DNA of 64,000 nucleotides from Entonaema liquescens (taxonomy: Eukaryota > Ascomycota > Sordariomycetes > Xylariales > Xylariaceae), in the NCBI GenBank assembly GCA_902805475.1, contig CADCSX010000003.1:372001-436000 (forward strand), written 5' to 3'. A program made the position numbers and the translations under genes. This document shows positions 33,886 through 45,556 of this stretch, piece by piece (position 1 is the first letter of the stretch; each line of letters opens with the position of its first letter). Below the pieces are notes generated by a model. It saw nothing but the letters and a program-made list of their open reading frames with translations, did no database searches and was not told the DNA's origin.

Positions 33886-35270
33886 ATGTCGTTTTTTCAG
33901 AACTTTCCGGTGGAGTTGCAACTCCGTGTGGGCGAGTTATGCGATCGACCTACCCTACTTTCGCTCATGACTACCTCTAAGACCCTCCACAGTCTCCTAA
34001 CTCCTGTCCTATATCATGAAGTCGATCTCAGTTCACACAATGGCGCTGATATCGACATGTTGTTCCCGTATCAGAAGTTACCTTCGGACTGGCCTCAACA
34101 TCGGAATAACCTTGCAGATGACACTGTTTGGTACAGGCAACGGATGTTTATTGAAACCATAAGAAGAAATCCATCGCTTGGCGAGTACGTTAGAATACTT
34201 CGCTGGACGACCGTGGATTGGCCAGAATGGGTTACCGAGAGTGAGATAGAACCAATTTGGAACCAATATAGAAAAGGTACAATTTCACGAAGAAGACTGG
34301 AAATGTTCCTGGAAGGGTTCTTTTTAACCGGGGCAACTCGCTTCTTTGGGATACGTTTGCCACATTGACTCATGTTCAAGACGTCGATATTGGTTTTTTA
34401 CAGGTTTACCAAAGAGAGAGCGTCCCGCCACCTCCTTTATTTCGATATGTCCGGTCTCTGAGACTATCAGGGGTGGCTTCCTCATTCGTAATCAAGTCGA
34501 TTCTGAAATCTATCAACCCCGAATGGCTGCGGCATCTACACCTTAATAACCTCAACCAATTCGCAGAGCTTGAAGGCGTGCGAGAAGAACTAACGATCCA
34601 AGAGAAAGGGAAGTTAAAACCCTTTCCGCGGATCATAGGAAGTGCTGGTCCGATGCGCACACATCTACTGGAACATTCCGGTAGATGGCGCAACCTTCAA
34701 AGTCTAACAATCGATACTTTTGGTTTCTCTGGGCTCGACGCCAATCAGGCTTCAGAAGAGGAGGTGCGCTACGGGGAGTTCGGCGTACTCATTAGATCCG
34801 TAGCAAAGCATCTCCGGGAGTTCAGATTCCAACAAGGGCCAACGAATAGCAAATACCAAAATGGCTGGCGCCGTTCCCCCGATACAACAATCCCGCTGCT
34901 TTGTCCACCTAGGGATGGGTTACGCCCTATGGATGGTCTTTTTCGGAAACACATACTGAGCGCCATTCTAGAGAGCAAATGGTCTCAGCTGGAAAGAATG
35001 GAGCTCTTTGGCGTAGCTTCGAACACGTCTTACGCGGGCGCAAAAAAGTCGCCAACGAACTCCCCTCTGCCAGATGAGATATTGCGACGGATCAGGGCTG
35101 TGGTTAGAGTCGATTCAGTACTTGATATACGACCCGATGCCACAAGGCTATTCTGGAGTGTAGATCCTAGAGAAATTTCAGGCGTAAAACAGATCAAGAC
35201 GGATGAATGGACCGAGAATGAAGACGACATTGAATATTACCTAGGCATATTTCGGAGGGCAGCAAGGTAG
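33886..35270 (+). CDS. F-box-like protein, one frame break
   Basis: The N-terminus (FPVELQLRVGELCDRPTLLSLMTTSKTLHSLL) is an F-box-like domain of the type used as SCF ubiquitin-ligase adaptors. The first frame stops at 34368. The remaining 300 codons, to 35270, are in another frame and continue with SLLWDTFATLTHVQDVDIG, a typical transition in this fungal family, followed by leucine-rich SLRLSG, LRHLHLNN and LQSLTIDTFG segments. One missing base would explain the break; a T5 run at 34321-34325 is the likely site, since a sixth T restores a continuous frame. No intron with acceptable signals does so. The gene may be a pseudogene or the sequence may be in error. Confidence 0.72.
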
Positions 35271-35853
35271 ATTGCACGCGAACGAGTGAGACTTGGAAAA
35301 GGGCAGAAATTGTCAGGGGTCTCACTTGAGGCCCCCTTAGAACAAAGAAGCTGTTTTGTATGTATAGCTCTGACTTCAGAGCTTCCTTAGTTAGAGTTCC
35401 TTGCGGAACAACGAAGTTGTGTCCTCACCTTTTGGTTCGCCTCGTGACAGAAATGATCTCACTCCGAAATAACTAACGTATAGTTCGTACCCGTATGTTT
35501 ACAGTGGTGGTACTAGGTTGGATAAAGTCGCTGAAACAAGCTGAAGGATCGATTCCTGTTGATATCCGGTATATCGAAGTACCGATGATATTGACCACGA
35601 GTATAATTGAAGAAAGTGTATCTGGGTTTCCCTAATGCCCAAAAACAATATCGACGCGGAGAAGATACGTAACAGCCCTGGCAAAATCAACAGCCTCCCA
35701 TAGCGTCATGAAATAGATGGCAACCGAACCAGTCACAGGGATGCAAATAACAAGTTGATGATACTATAATCTAAAGATGAGACATGTTATATAAACAAAT
35801 ATTTCGCTAATAAAAACTCGTAATTGTATTGACTGTCATGATACAATCGTAAT
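35271..35853. other. Spacer between convergent genes
   Basis: About 580 bp between the F-box-like gene and the LCCL gene. No supported feature. Confidence 0.45.
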
Positions 35854-37821
35854 TCATTTCCAAACGGCTCGGGGAACCTGTTCTGTTTCGGACGTATCCA
35901 AAACTCGGGCCTTGATCCTTGAAGGCCCTGGTTGGGGATCAACCCAATCAAGGTCTTTGGTCCAGATACCAGCCTTGGTATAATCGCCACTTGTCGTGCC
36001 CGACATGAAACCAAAGCGAAAATATTCGTTGTAACTTGACCCATTCTCTCGAGACCATACAAACTGATCTGAGCCTTCGTCAGCGAAGAACCCACGATAT
36101 CTTTCAACGTCGTTGACTAGCACACTGATGCCGTCATACCGCACTCCCGGAGATGGTTGCCATTGGAATGTAATTGTTGAAAGAGTAGCGTTAATAACCG
36201 GAGCGAGGATAACAGGTAGAGGTGAACCGATTTGAGCATCGCCCTGCAAAGCTACCGATGTCTGTAGAACAGAGTCGAATCCCCAGCGAGCTATACCGTT
36301 GATGAACAACCCTATCAAGATACCTTGGTAGAGCAGAGATGGCCTTGTTTGTATGCTGGTACCTGGCACTAGGAGCAATGCTAAGATGTAGTGATGAATG
36401 CGCAAGCTGAGATTGGGTAGCACGAGGCAGATGATAATACCCAGGATGAACAGCGCATACAACTTGAGGTACCGTATCAACCTCCCCTCTTGTCGGAAGC
36501 ACCAGACTTGCCCAACAGCGATGAAAAATAGTACGATAACTATAATAGCCAGAGCTGCTTTGGCGCCAGGTTGCTGCTCAAGATCGTGTCCTGTCAGACG
36601 TTGAATAGGTATAAAGTCAAAAGTATAATTGGTGAGTGCCCCAACCCAGCAGCCACCCAACCACAGAACTGTCTTCTCGATCTGGGCCGTCAAGCCTTGC
36701 AACGTTCGTCGCACACCCATTTTATCATAAAATACCCACGCACAGAACATGGCTGGGAGAAATTTGCCCAAAATGTTGGAGAACAGGCCGGGAATAGATG
36801 TGTGGGAGGGCGGATCCGAAGCCATACCTACTTGCCAAAATATACCAACGAAGACGGTGAAGAAAAACACCGACGATGAAGCGGTAAATAATGATAAGAC
36901 GGAACTAAAGACTACGGAAACCGCTAGTAGCGACCACCTGACATCTCTAGCTTTGCATTCGATTCCCGGTTCAAAGGAAATGGACAACGGGAAATATGAA
37001 TCGAAGGCAACACTCGGGATGCCATGTCTATCCGTACCGATGAAGTCCTGCTGCCGTCCAATCAAGTTGACGACACCACAGCCGCCCTGGGAATCAGATA
37101 TGAGACCGGCATGAATGGCAGATCCGCAAATAAAAGAATCACCTCGGTAAACTGGGTTCTCTTCGTTAGTAGGATCTGGGGGTCCCCCAACGACTAACGG
37201 GGTATAAACTACTTCCTGCGCTCCTACCGCTCGAGGGTTGAGGACTCGGTAGCTGGCGCAGTTGGAGGGACAGCGAAAAGCGAAGCCACTACCATTGAAC
37301 GGTCTGCAGTTCATACCATCAAGACCGCAGTCATTGTTGCGGCTCCAATATGAGACACCACACCCTATGTCCATAGGCGTGCCATAAGTCGCAACTTCTG
37401 AAGCGACTTGGCCCCGCCACATAACAATAGCAAAGGTGATAATCCATACGGCAACATAAGCCATATACAGCAAGATTTGGTGCTTCTTGTTGGGAAGGAG
37501 TTTATCGACTAGATGAAGCGGCGCCTCTTGAACGGTAGGGAAGAGCGGTTCGATCCTCCAGACCTTAGGGTTCTGGGGACCCTTCATCCATCTAAAGGCT
37601 ATTTTCCCATACTTTCGGACGGGATATGGAACCCATTTCCAATGTTTCCAAGCTCCTTGTTCCTGCATAAAGCGCGGGGTCGGGGAGTCGTCGTCCTCGT
37701 TGAACTCAAGATGTTGCGGACCGGTAAGCGGATCGTCCGGATGTGCCGGGGAAGCGTTGCGCGGCCGTTGCTGTTCAATGTCAGGGGAGACTGAACGAGG
37801 TTCTAACTGATTGCTACTCAT
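35854..37821 (-). CDS. LCCL-domain multi-pass membrane protein
   Basis: Single exon of 655 codons on the minus strand. A disordered, Pro/Ser-rich cytosolic N-terminus (about 90 residues) leads to one membrane helix near residues 116-135. A cysteine-rich lumenal region follows (GCGVSYWSRNNDCGLDGMNC, FRCPSNC), continuing with the LCCL core (YRGDSFICGSAIHAGLISDSQGG at about 228-250), and then about eight membrane helices from residue 300 to 530. The C-terminal extracellular or lumenal tail has WSRENGSSYNEYFRFG. This arrangement is known from fungal LCCL proteins, whose function is not established. Gene intact, length normal. The upstream region holds a (GTA)8 microsatellite. Confidence 0.9.
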   Translation of the reverse strand: MSSNQLEPRSVSPDIEQQRPRNASPAHPDDPLTGPQHLEFNEDDDSPTPRFMQEQGAWKHWKWVPYPVRKYGKIAFRWMKGPQNPKVWRIEPLFPTVQEAPLHLVDKLLPNKKHQILLYMAYVAVWIITFAIVMWRGQVASEVATYGTPMDIGCGVSYWSRNNDCGLDGMNCRPFNGSGFAFRCPSNCASYRVLNPRAVGAQEVVYTPLVVGGPPDPTNEENPVYRGDSFICGSAIHAGLISDSQGGCGVVNLIGRQQDFIGTDRHGIPSVAFDSYFPLSISFEPGIECKARDVRWSLLAVSVVFSSVLSLFTASSSVFFFTVFVGIFWQVGMASDPPSHTSIPGLFSNILGKFLPAMFCAWVFYDKMGVRRTLQGLTAQIEKTVLWLGGCWVGALTNYTFDFIPIQRLTGHDLEQQPGAKAALAIIVIVLFFIAVGQVWCFRQEGRLIRYLKLYALFILGIIICLVLPNLSLRIHHYILALLLVPGTSIQTRPSLLYQGILIGLFINGIARWGFDSVLQTSVALQGDAQIGSPLPVILAPVINATLSTITFQWQPSPGVRYDGISVLVNDVERYRGFFADEGSDQFVWSRENGSSYNEYFRFGFMSGTTSGDYTKAGIWTKDLDWVDPQPGPSRIKARVLDTSETEQVPRAVWK

Positions 37822-39050
37822 GATACGAAACTATTTAAATCGTCACGGCGTCCATTAGTGACCTAAAGAACAACATCCCGTGTATTATATAGAGAAAAAG
37901 GTTGTACGTAGGAAGCTGGCTTACATTCAGAGGTAGGGATATAATACAGTAAGAAACCAAGTTCTAGTTAAATGAAATGTAAAGCTGAACAAAGGTTAAG
38001 GAATACATGAGATGAAATCTCGAATACGATAAGAGTAGGCGATATAAGTAGTTTGTAGTAGTAGTAGTAGTAGTAGTAGGTTGTAAGACCGAGAGCCTGC
38101 TCAGCCTTTTTTAGAAAAGTTGACGTTTGCGCAGCAGAGCAGTTGGCGAGTTCATGGGGTTGACAAGTTGATAAGTTGCTAAGTTGATTAGCAAAGGAAT
38201 GGAAATTGGTTGGATTCAGCGCCGAGAACGCGAAACAAAATGGCCGCGCAAAGGAAGTGGCTTAAGACCCAGCCCATTGGGCAGGTGGGTTGGTGATAGA
38301 TAACGATTGGATCTCAGCTGCTTTCTCATAAGGAACAAGTGGATCTTGTGCAGACCGTATACGCCAAGAAATCCAATCGGAATGTGATTTCTTCAAGTTC
38401 TAGGCTGTTATCGATACAATCGATACGGTGGTCCAAAGAGACCTACCTATGCACCCAATAAAATCTATTAAAACATAAGTACATGATCTCATGCCCAAAT
38501 TTGCCTGTTGTCATAAGTACCATCGATAAACATTTTTACCTTAGGTACCTAGGTACTCTTACCAACAAGAACTTGCCTTAAAGCCATTGTTATGTAGCTA
38601 CAGACTTAGTGGAGGAGTGAGTTAGAAAAGAAATTCAAAATTAAACCAACTTCTTATAACATATTAAAAACAATAAATTTGAACTGACAAGCTCTTAAGT
38701 TAATACTGTTGTTATAATAAGTAAGGTAGTTTTGAAGAGAATATCTATTATTTTAGACTTTTAAGCTTACTCCACCCCGTCCCGCTAGCACTTAAGGACA
38801 TAAGTATTTTCTCTTTCTTTTTTACTTCAACACCGAGGCGTATGTACATCATATCTCGATGCCTTACGAACATTCACTAAATGACACTACTAAATCAAAT
38901 ATAGATCTCACGAGCCCAAATTTTAGATTTAAAAAAAACGCCATGCTAGCTTTGGGGACGAATGAAGCAAATAAATCATCCGCTTTATACTTTCTATGAG
39001 CAACTATCTGACAATCAACCCTAGAAGTCTTCCCCTAGTAATATCCCAGA
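37822..39050. other. Divergent intergenic region, 1.2 kb
   Basis: Promoter region shared by the LCCL gene and QTRT2. It includes a (GTA)8 repeat and a TTAGGTACCTAG motif at about 38541-38552. No gene seen. Confidence 0.45.
38055..38078. repeat. (GTA)8 microsatellite
   Basis: Eight perfect GTA units in the 5' region of the LCCL gene, followed by GG. Confidence 0.95.
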
Positions 39051-40585
39051 ATGGCCGAGTCATCCTCAGAAAGCCTCATGTTCAACATTCTGAAAAGCGT
39101 AGTAGTCGAGGGTGGGGTACCTAGATCAGGTCGTCTTACCCTCCCGAAGAGAAAACCAATTGATACGCCCAATCATATTGGTCTTTCATCCCGAGGAGCA
39201 ATGCCGCATATGACCCCAGATGTCATCTCTAAACACGTGGAGCTCAACGGCTCATATATGGCCTTAGAAGACTGTGAGTATACCGAGTTCACCGTTGTAT
39301 TTCTCCCACTAAGTTAACATGCCACCTAGTTATAGAAAGGTCTCAGAAGAGAACTCAACCCGCCGTCTTTAATATAGATGGCAATGGCAAAGGGCCTCTA
39401 CATGCGTATACCGCTACGCCTACACCGGTAGCCACAGTTCTCGGTGCTCGGAGACACCCCGCAGTGATTGCACCCATGGGAAACGGGAAGGATTATGTCT
39501 CAGTCTACACATCGACTGGCTTCCAAAAGTTGAAGAACAGCGAGTTTCACCATGCTGTAGAGAGGCTGCAGCCAGATATCGCAATACCTCTTGCAGATCT
39601 AACATTCGGCAATTCACACATTAGGACTAAGCTTCCAAACCCGAAAAGACAGCTGCGAATGGTGGAACGAACAGAAGACTGGCTCTCGGAACTCATAAAA
39701 TTAAGAAATGCCGATAATGAGACGGACGCTGCCAGACCCTCAATATTCGCCCCCCTGCTACCGGTGGCTTACCCGACGCAATGGGAATATTTGAATCGTT
39801 TATCTCAGGACTACGTCCAGTATTTATCCGGGCTTGCAGTATACGATGCCGATATCCTTCCAGATCTCAGCAACCACGAGTCCCTCGGTTCACTGCCGCG
39901 TATTTCTATGGACTTTATCACGTCCCCACAAGAGATCCTACGGCAAGTTCGCCTAGGGATAGATATATTCACGGTTACCTTTCTGAACGCAGCTTCAGAT
40001 GCTGGAATCGCTCTTACCTTCTCGTTCCCGCCGCCACCAGTGGCAGCGGGCCCAAATCCTTTAGGAATAGACATGTGGTCGCCGGACCATCAGGTATCTT
40101 TAAAGCCACTCTTAAATGGGTGTGAATGCTACACTTGCACTAGACATCACCGTGCTTATCTTCAACATCTCCTTAATGCCAAAGAAATGCTCGGATGGAC
40201 ACTTCTCCAAATCCATAATTACCATGTCCTGGGTGAGTTCTTTAAGGGCATCCGAGCTGCGGTTATCGCAGAACCGTCGACGTTTGATCACGACTATGAC
40301 GCCTTTTTCAAGGGTTACGAATCCGTGCTTCCGAAGGGTACAGGAGAGAGACCTCGAGCCCGAGGATACCACTTCAAGACTGAAGGAGGACAGTCAAAGA
40401 TTAATCCACCGGCTTGGGAGAAGTACGGTGAAGGCGGAACCGAGGATTCAACGCTCGCTGGAGAAATCGCAGGACTCGCCGTAACAGGAGCTACCGCAGA
40501 GGGAGGCGAAACACCACTCGTTCCTGATGCAGATACCGATGCCAAAGACTTAGATAGAAAGGGTTTCGCCGAAATTGACAAATGA
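39051..40585 (+). CDS. QTRT2: Queuine tRNA-ribosyltransferase accessory subunit 2
   Basis: Two exons, 39051-39273 and 39330-40585 (56 nt intron, GTGAGT...CACCTAG), encode 492 residues. The TGT-like barrel is recognised from GRLTLPKR, IDTPNHIGLSSRGAMPHMTPD and the zinc site CECYTCTRHHRAYL with a later IHNYH. QTRT2 is the non-catalytic partner of QTRT1 and together they insert queuine at position 34 of tRNAs for Tyr, His, Asn and Asp. In place of the normal catalytic active-site block it has FNIDGNGKGPLHAYTATPTP, as in other accessory subunits. The C-terminal 90 residues are low-complexity and acidic, an extension common in fungi. The catalytic subunit is not in the window. Confidence 0.93.
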
Positions 40586-41936
40586 GCTGCTTTTGTAAGT
40601 GGTAACTTTAGGTTCTTGCGACACATGGTGTTAGGTTGCGTGCTACTATTATGATGCATTCGTCTCCATTATGAGTATGGTTATGCCGTGGTTTATCCAG
40701 CAGAGCCCGTTTCAAACTTGTAGTTGGGCATAGGCGACTTAACTGCTTGAATGAATCACTATTAGTTGGTTTTGCGGAGTTAAGGTGTGAGACAATTCGG
40801 TCGCCGAAGTTATTATTCGGTGGTCTCCAAGCCCTCGCCTACCTAATCACTGGTGTTTGTTCCCGAGAACTTGGAATCAAGATTTAGGATCTGCAGTTGA
40901 TAAACTAGCCCCTCATTGGTTTATTATGTGCAGTATATCGGTACAAGACGTTTTCAACTGCAGATCAAACAGCAGTCTACCAATCTTCGGGGTTTGGGAG
41001 GCAGACTAGATGATATAGAAGTCATTATTTCTGGTAACCTGTCGATACATTTACATATTTCCGTAGTCAGCACGTGTCTGTGTCAACGATCAGGACAGCC
41101 CCAGGTGGTTTACATGGTGGAAGATGTTAGCCAAGCCAACCTAGAATATCCTGGTCTTGAAAGAGGCCAATCATAGTTGTCAATTCAACCCACGTTTTCA
41201 AACCCCTTGTTCCCTCCAGATGCCCCCACATTGAACCTCGACGTCCCTTAACATGAGCATACCAGAGAAGCTGCCTATGATCGTTGCTTGTTTTGGTTAA
41301 TCAAGCTGGAAAATATCCCACCATTTTGACGCACAGCATGCAGCAATAATAAAGGTTGACTGAAAATGCCACCGAGAGGAGATGTGCATAGCTGTTGCAT
41401 ATCTTGCCGGCCAACCAGATTAAAGCCTCCTGTTCAGCTCGTCCGAGCCTCGCAGGGCACTTAGGATAACAAGTACTTTGAAAATCCAGGAACTGCGAGT
41501 TTTCAATAAAGTTCTGCTCCCCGAAGCCCTGAGCGTAGACAAGCTATCATTGACGCAGGCGTTAGCTTGCTAACTGGACACGTGCGGTGAATTACCTCTA
41601 TGATTCCTGCGTAGTCAACGCTTCGACAGCAGCACCGCCGCTATCATCTCCCATCGGAGATTTCTAGAACATAAATGGCCAATTATAATCCGGTCTCCTC
41701 TATTGCCAAGATTCCATCACTCGATTTTCCGCTCTTAGGAATAGCCAAGGCCTCGACTACCTTCCAATGCAGGATCAGTGGCATCATGGATCTTTCAACG
41801 GGCCAGGCTCGTGGCATAGTTACACTGCATAATCATAGCAAGCTGAGTTCATATATAACTCTGGGTCTTTCCAGGCCTCTTGCACTCGGTGTCTTGTTGC
41901 TCTAAACCCTTAGCTTGCCAACAGTCAAAAGCCAAT
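40586..41936. other. Intergenic region, 1.35 kb
   Basis: Spacer upstream of the alkaline phosphatase gene. Short open stretches at 40916-41176 and 41675-41905 lack family features; the second overlaps the probable 5' leader. No RNA gene seen. Confidence 0.4.
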
Positions 41937-44163
41937 ATGGGTAGACTGGGTTCACTTGCTGTGGCAGCAGTAGCCGTTTCTGCTGTCACTGCTCAGACAT
42001 TCCAGCGACTCGGCGCCTGTCCGGATCTAGGTTGCGTTTTACCGCCTGACCAATCGGACTTCCTACCGGGTCAATACTTTGACCTTCGTCTTGAAGTCCA
42101 TGCTCCGGTGAACGGATCAGAAGCTTTCAATAATGGTGAGCCGGATGAGAAGTTCTCCGTCACTATCACCAAGGAAGGTGGCGAGTCAAAGAGCATTGCC
42201 GAATTCTTCGATGTTGCTGAACCCGAGCTTGAGAAGTGGGACTTCCATTGGTACGAAGACCTTTTCGCCAAGGACGCGCACGCTCCGTCTGTGGTCAACG
42301 TCGCGTCTAAAATCTACCGGAAGCTCGCTATATATGAGCCCGGAAACTATGTCGTCACGCTGAGTTATTATGATGGCCAGACGACGACGGCTAACTGGGT
42401 TGTGCGACCCTTAGCTACACAGAAGAAGGCCAAGAATGTTATTCTCTTCATTGGTATGACCTCCATGACTTCAAGAAGGGTCTGATGTTAACAATAGATA
42501 GGCGATGGCATGACCACGAACATGATCACCGCTGCGCGCCTACTTGGGCACAAGAGTATCAACGGAAAATACCAGTCTCTGCTACAGATGGACCAATTCC
42601 CCGTCGTGGGACACCAAATGGTATGATTCCGGCTCATTAAACGTTGCGATCTATAAGCCCCGAAGGCTAATGACTATTGTTAGACTCATTCAATCGATAG
42701 CTTCATTACCGATAGTGCTAACTCGGCATCCGCCCTTTACACCGGACACAAGAGTACTGTGAACGCTATGGGGTAAGTCGCGCGTTGAATTGCCCGACGT
42801 TTTGTCATTCCAGATGCTAATGTCCTTCTCAAGTGTCTACGTAGACTCGTCTGCTGATTTTTTCGATGACCCGAAAGTAGAAACCATCGTTGAGCTATTG
42901 AAACGTACTTGGGTAAATAGAAACTCCCTATCGAGTTAAAGTTCAATACTAATAAACCACCAGGATTCTGCTTGGGGTGCTGTTTCGACCGCTGCTATCT
43001 CAGATGCGACTCCTATTGCTCTGACTGGTCACAGCCGTTCGCGATATGCCTATGGCTCCCTTGTCGACCAAGGATTGAACTCGGTCACGAACTATTCCTG
43101 GACGAACCAAGGCGGCCCCGACGTCTGGTTTGGCGGGGGTGCTGAGCAGTTTTACCCGAACTCTGATAGTTACGAAGGTAAAGATTATTATGAAGAGTTT
43201 ACCAAGGCTGGCTACGAAATCAGCTTGAATAAGACCTCGTTATTGGAACTTAGCAACAGCAGCAGGGCTCTCGGAATCTTCTGCCAGTCTCATTTCCCCG
43301 TCTGGTTAGACCGTAATATCTTCACAGAGAATCTGGAAAGTTTCAAGAACGATCCTTTAGGTTCAGAGAACCCGGCCCTCGATCTTCCCGGCTTGAAGGA
43401 GATGACTCTGAAGGCCATCGATATTCTACACACTCGCGGTGGTGACAAGGGATTCTTCCTCATGTCCGAGGGCGCATCTATAGATAAGCAAATGCATGCT
43501 TTGGACTATGACCGTGCTCTTGGTGATCTCCTTGAGCTAGACGACACAGTGCGCGCGACTATCAACCATCTCAAAGCAATCGGTGAACTTGAGAACACGC
43601 TTGTACTTGTCACTGCCGACCACGGTCACGGTTTCGATGTTTTCGGCGGTGTCGATACGAAATACCTCTCCGCTCAGGAAACCGACCGTGACAAGCGTCG
43701 CGCCGTCGGCATTTACGAGCAGGCCGGCCTGTCACAGTACACAGTCCCTGTCGAAGGTGTCTCATACGGCACTGGACCTAACTTTCCTGTCAACTGGGAT
43801 CCGAGATACAGTCTAGCCGCAGGTCTTAGCGCCAACCCCGATCACCGCGAGAACTACCGCATACATAAGACACCACGCAAAGTTGTCAGCAACACGTCCG
43901 GCTTTAGCAAGAACGATTTATTCGTAGACGCAAAGGATAGCCCCGACGGATTCGTCATAAACGGCACATTGCCTGTTTCAGAGTCGGCGGGCGTGCACTC
44001 GCTCACGGACGTGGCTGTTTTCGCTATGGGACCCTGCCAGGAGACATTTGGGGGCGTGTATGGTAATATTGACATCTTCTACAAGGTCGCGAACTGCTTA
44101 GGCCTAGCACGGCCGGATGACAAGCCCCCTACTGGCCCTGGAAGCGGGTGCAAGAAACATTAG
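41937..44163 (+). CDS. Secreted alkaline phosphatase
   Basis: Five exons, 41937-42453, 42502-42620, 42684-42772, 42834-42912 and 42964-44163, give 667 residues with every phase matching. A signal peptide (GRLGSLAVAAVAVSAVTAQ) is followed by a beta-rich N-terminal domain. The alkaline phosphatase core is shown by FIGDGMTTNM (metal-binding Asp), TDSANSASALYTGHKS (nucleophile Ser), DSAWGAVSTAAISDATPIALTGH, FFLMSEGASID, and LVTADHGHGFDVFGG (metal-binding Asp/His). It hydrolyses phosphate monoesters outside the cell or at the wall and is usually induced by phosphate starvation. The N-terminal domain of about 170 residues is typical of the large fungal secreted enzymes. An in-frame start 19 codons upstream (41880) is possible but would bury the signal peptide. 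Confidence 0.94.
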
Positions 44164-44528
44164 GGCCGATAACGATGTATAAGAATCATGGTGTATTGAC
44201 TAGGGACGGCGTATGAGGGACGAAAAGAAGAAAGGCGATGTTGTAAACTTCTGAAAAACTTCATGTACATAATATAATGATAATGTGAACCCCAATCAAA
44301 CGGGCCAGGCTATTGCCCACGGAGAAAACACAGTCCTACGCCTAGTGGTTATGGTTGACTCGAGGCATGGGCAAGCTTGTCATGACGAACAATTGACGTG
44401 GTAGTTCTAATCTAAGGCTCTAACTCAGCACACAACGACATAGGGAGAAAAGGATATTCTAGAATTTCATTACGATTCCTATTGGGTATCACAATGCAAT
44501 TTCAATACAATCTGGGTAGCAGAGCCAG
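44164..44528. other. Spacer
   Basis: About 365 bp between the phosphatase stop and the RapZ-like start on the same strand. No supported feature. Confidence 0.45.
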
Positions 44529-45095
44529 ATGCTATCTTTAATTACAGGAATTTTTACCCGGCTACTTCTTCCCTTGTGGAATTATGTTATACCGCCAACT
44601 CTAACTTCGTTATTAACTTCTCCCTTTGCCCCAAACCCCAATCTTCTTAACGAAAATAGACATCTAGAATTGAGTCCTCACAAGACGCTGTACATTATTT
44701 CGCATGACCACTACGCGGCGCTCTCACTTCCACCGGACTTATTGTACGACTTGCGGTGCGTGCCAAACCCACCCAAGGGAATGCGCGAGATACATACCGG
44801 GCTTTCACACCAAGTCCTTGATAGTCTGATGGCCGAACCAAAGTTCCGCGAGCTACTAGAGCAGGCCAAAGTTGAGATCCGTGGTGCTATGCGAGCCGCG
44901 GAGGAAATGGAAGAAGAGGGTGAGACAGCAGTGCATGTCGGCTGTTTATGTGGAAGTGGACATCATAGAAGTGTGGCATTCTCAGAGTATCTCGCACAGA
45001 TGGAGTGGCCGGAGGGCTGGACAGTGGAGTTGAAGCATCGCGATCTAATACCTGAAGTTAAGATGGAGAAGAAGCGGGAGAGAGAAAGAAGATAA
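44529..45095 (+). CDS. Stand-alone RapZ C-terminal-domain-like protein
   Basis: Single exon of 188 codons. After a hydrophobic N-terminus (about residues 1-30) the sequence contains DLRCVPNPP, AVHVGCLCGSGHHRSVAFSEYL and a final ELKHRDL. These match the C-terminal domain of the bacterial RNase adaptor RapZ, where a GCTGG-x-HRSV loop and terminal HRDL form a phosphosugar-binding pocket. The bacterial N-terminal P-loop domain is absent, as in other fungal relatives. A cysteine-rich variant (GCLCGSGHHRS) replaces the usual loop. The N-terminal helix may be a membrane anchor. Role unknown; small-molecule binding is an inference from the bacterial structure. Confidence 0.82.
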   Translation: MLSLITGIFTRLLLPLWNYVIPPTLTSLLTSPFAPNPNLLNENRHLELSPHKTLYIISHDHYAALSLPPDLLYDLRCVPNPPKGMREIHTGLSHQVLDSLMAEPKFRELLEQAKVEIRGAMRAAEEMEEEGETAVHVGCLCGSGHHRSVAFSEYLAQMEWPEGWTVELKHRDLIPEVKMEKKRERERR

Positions 45096-45556
45096 TTATC
45101 GAAATTTGAGGTAAAAGTGACAGCACCTATATTATTCATGCTCACCCTAGGTCAACCTATGTATTGAGGTATCTATTTTACATGAGTTTAGCTGGGCTTA
45201 AACCACGCCTCCCAAGACCCCTAAAACCATCAGAAAGTCCACCGACACCTCTTCTTATGATCTTGTCATTTTGAAATCAACGAGTGCCCATAGATATGAA
45301 CTTATGAAAGGCAGCAAGAATTTTCATACCATTTCCATCGGGTTCGTCAAAATATCCGAACCTCCTGGTACCCTGGCCGTAACGCGCAGCCCTGAACATC
45401 CCCACCCGTCTTAGGCTTAGGAGGCAGGTTTGTCTTAGCCTCTGTCCCAACTGCTCCACCTATCCACCACTGCATATGTCGTAAATATGATGACTTTAGT
45501 AAAAGGCAGATATTCTTTTGGTATTATTTTGATCTAAAGTTGCCTTCGTACATCCC
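45096..45556. other. Spacer between convergent genes
   Basis: About 460 bp. No supported gene; short open stretches here have no recognisable features. Confidence 0.4.
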
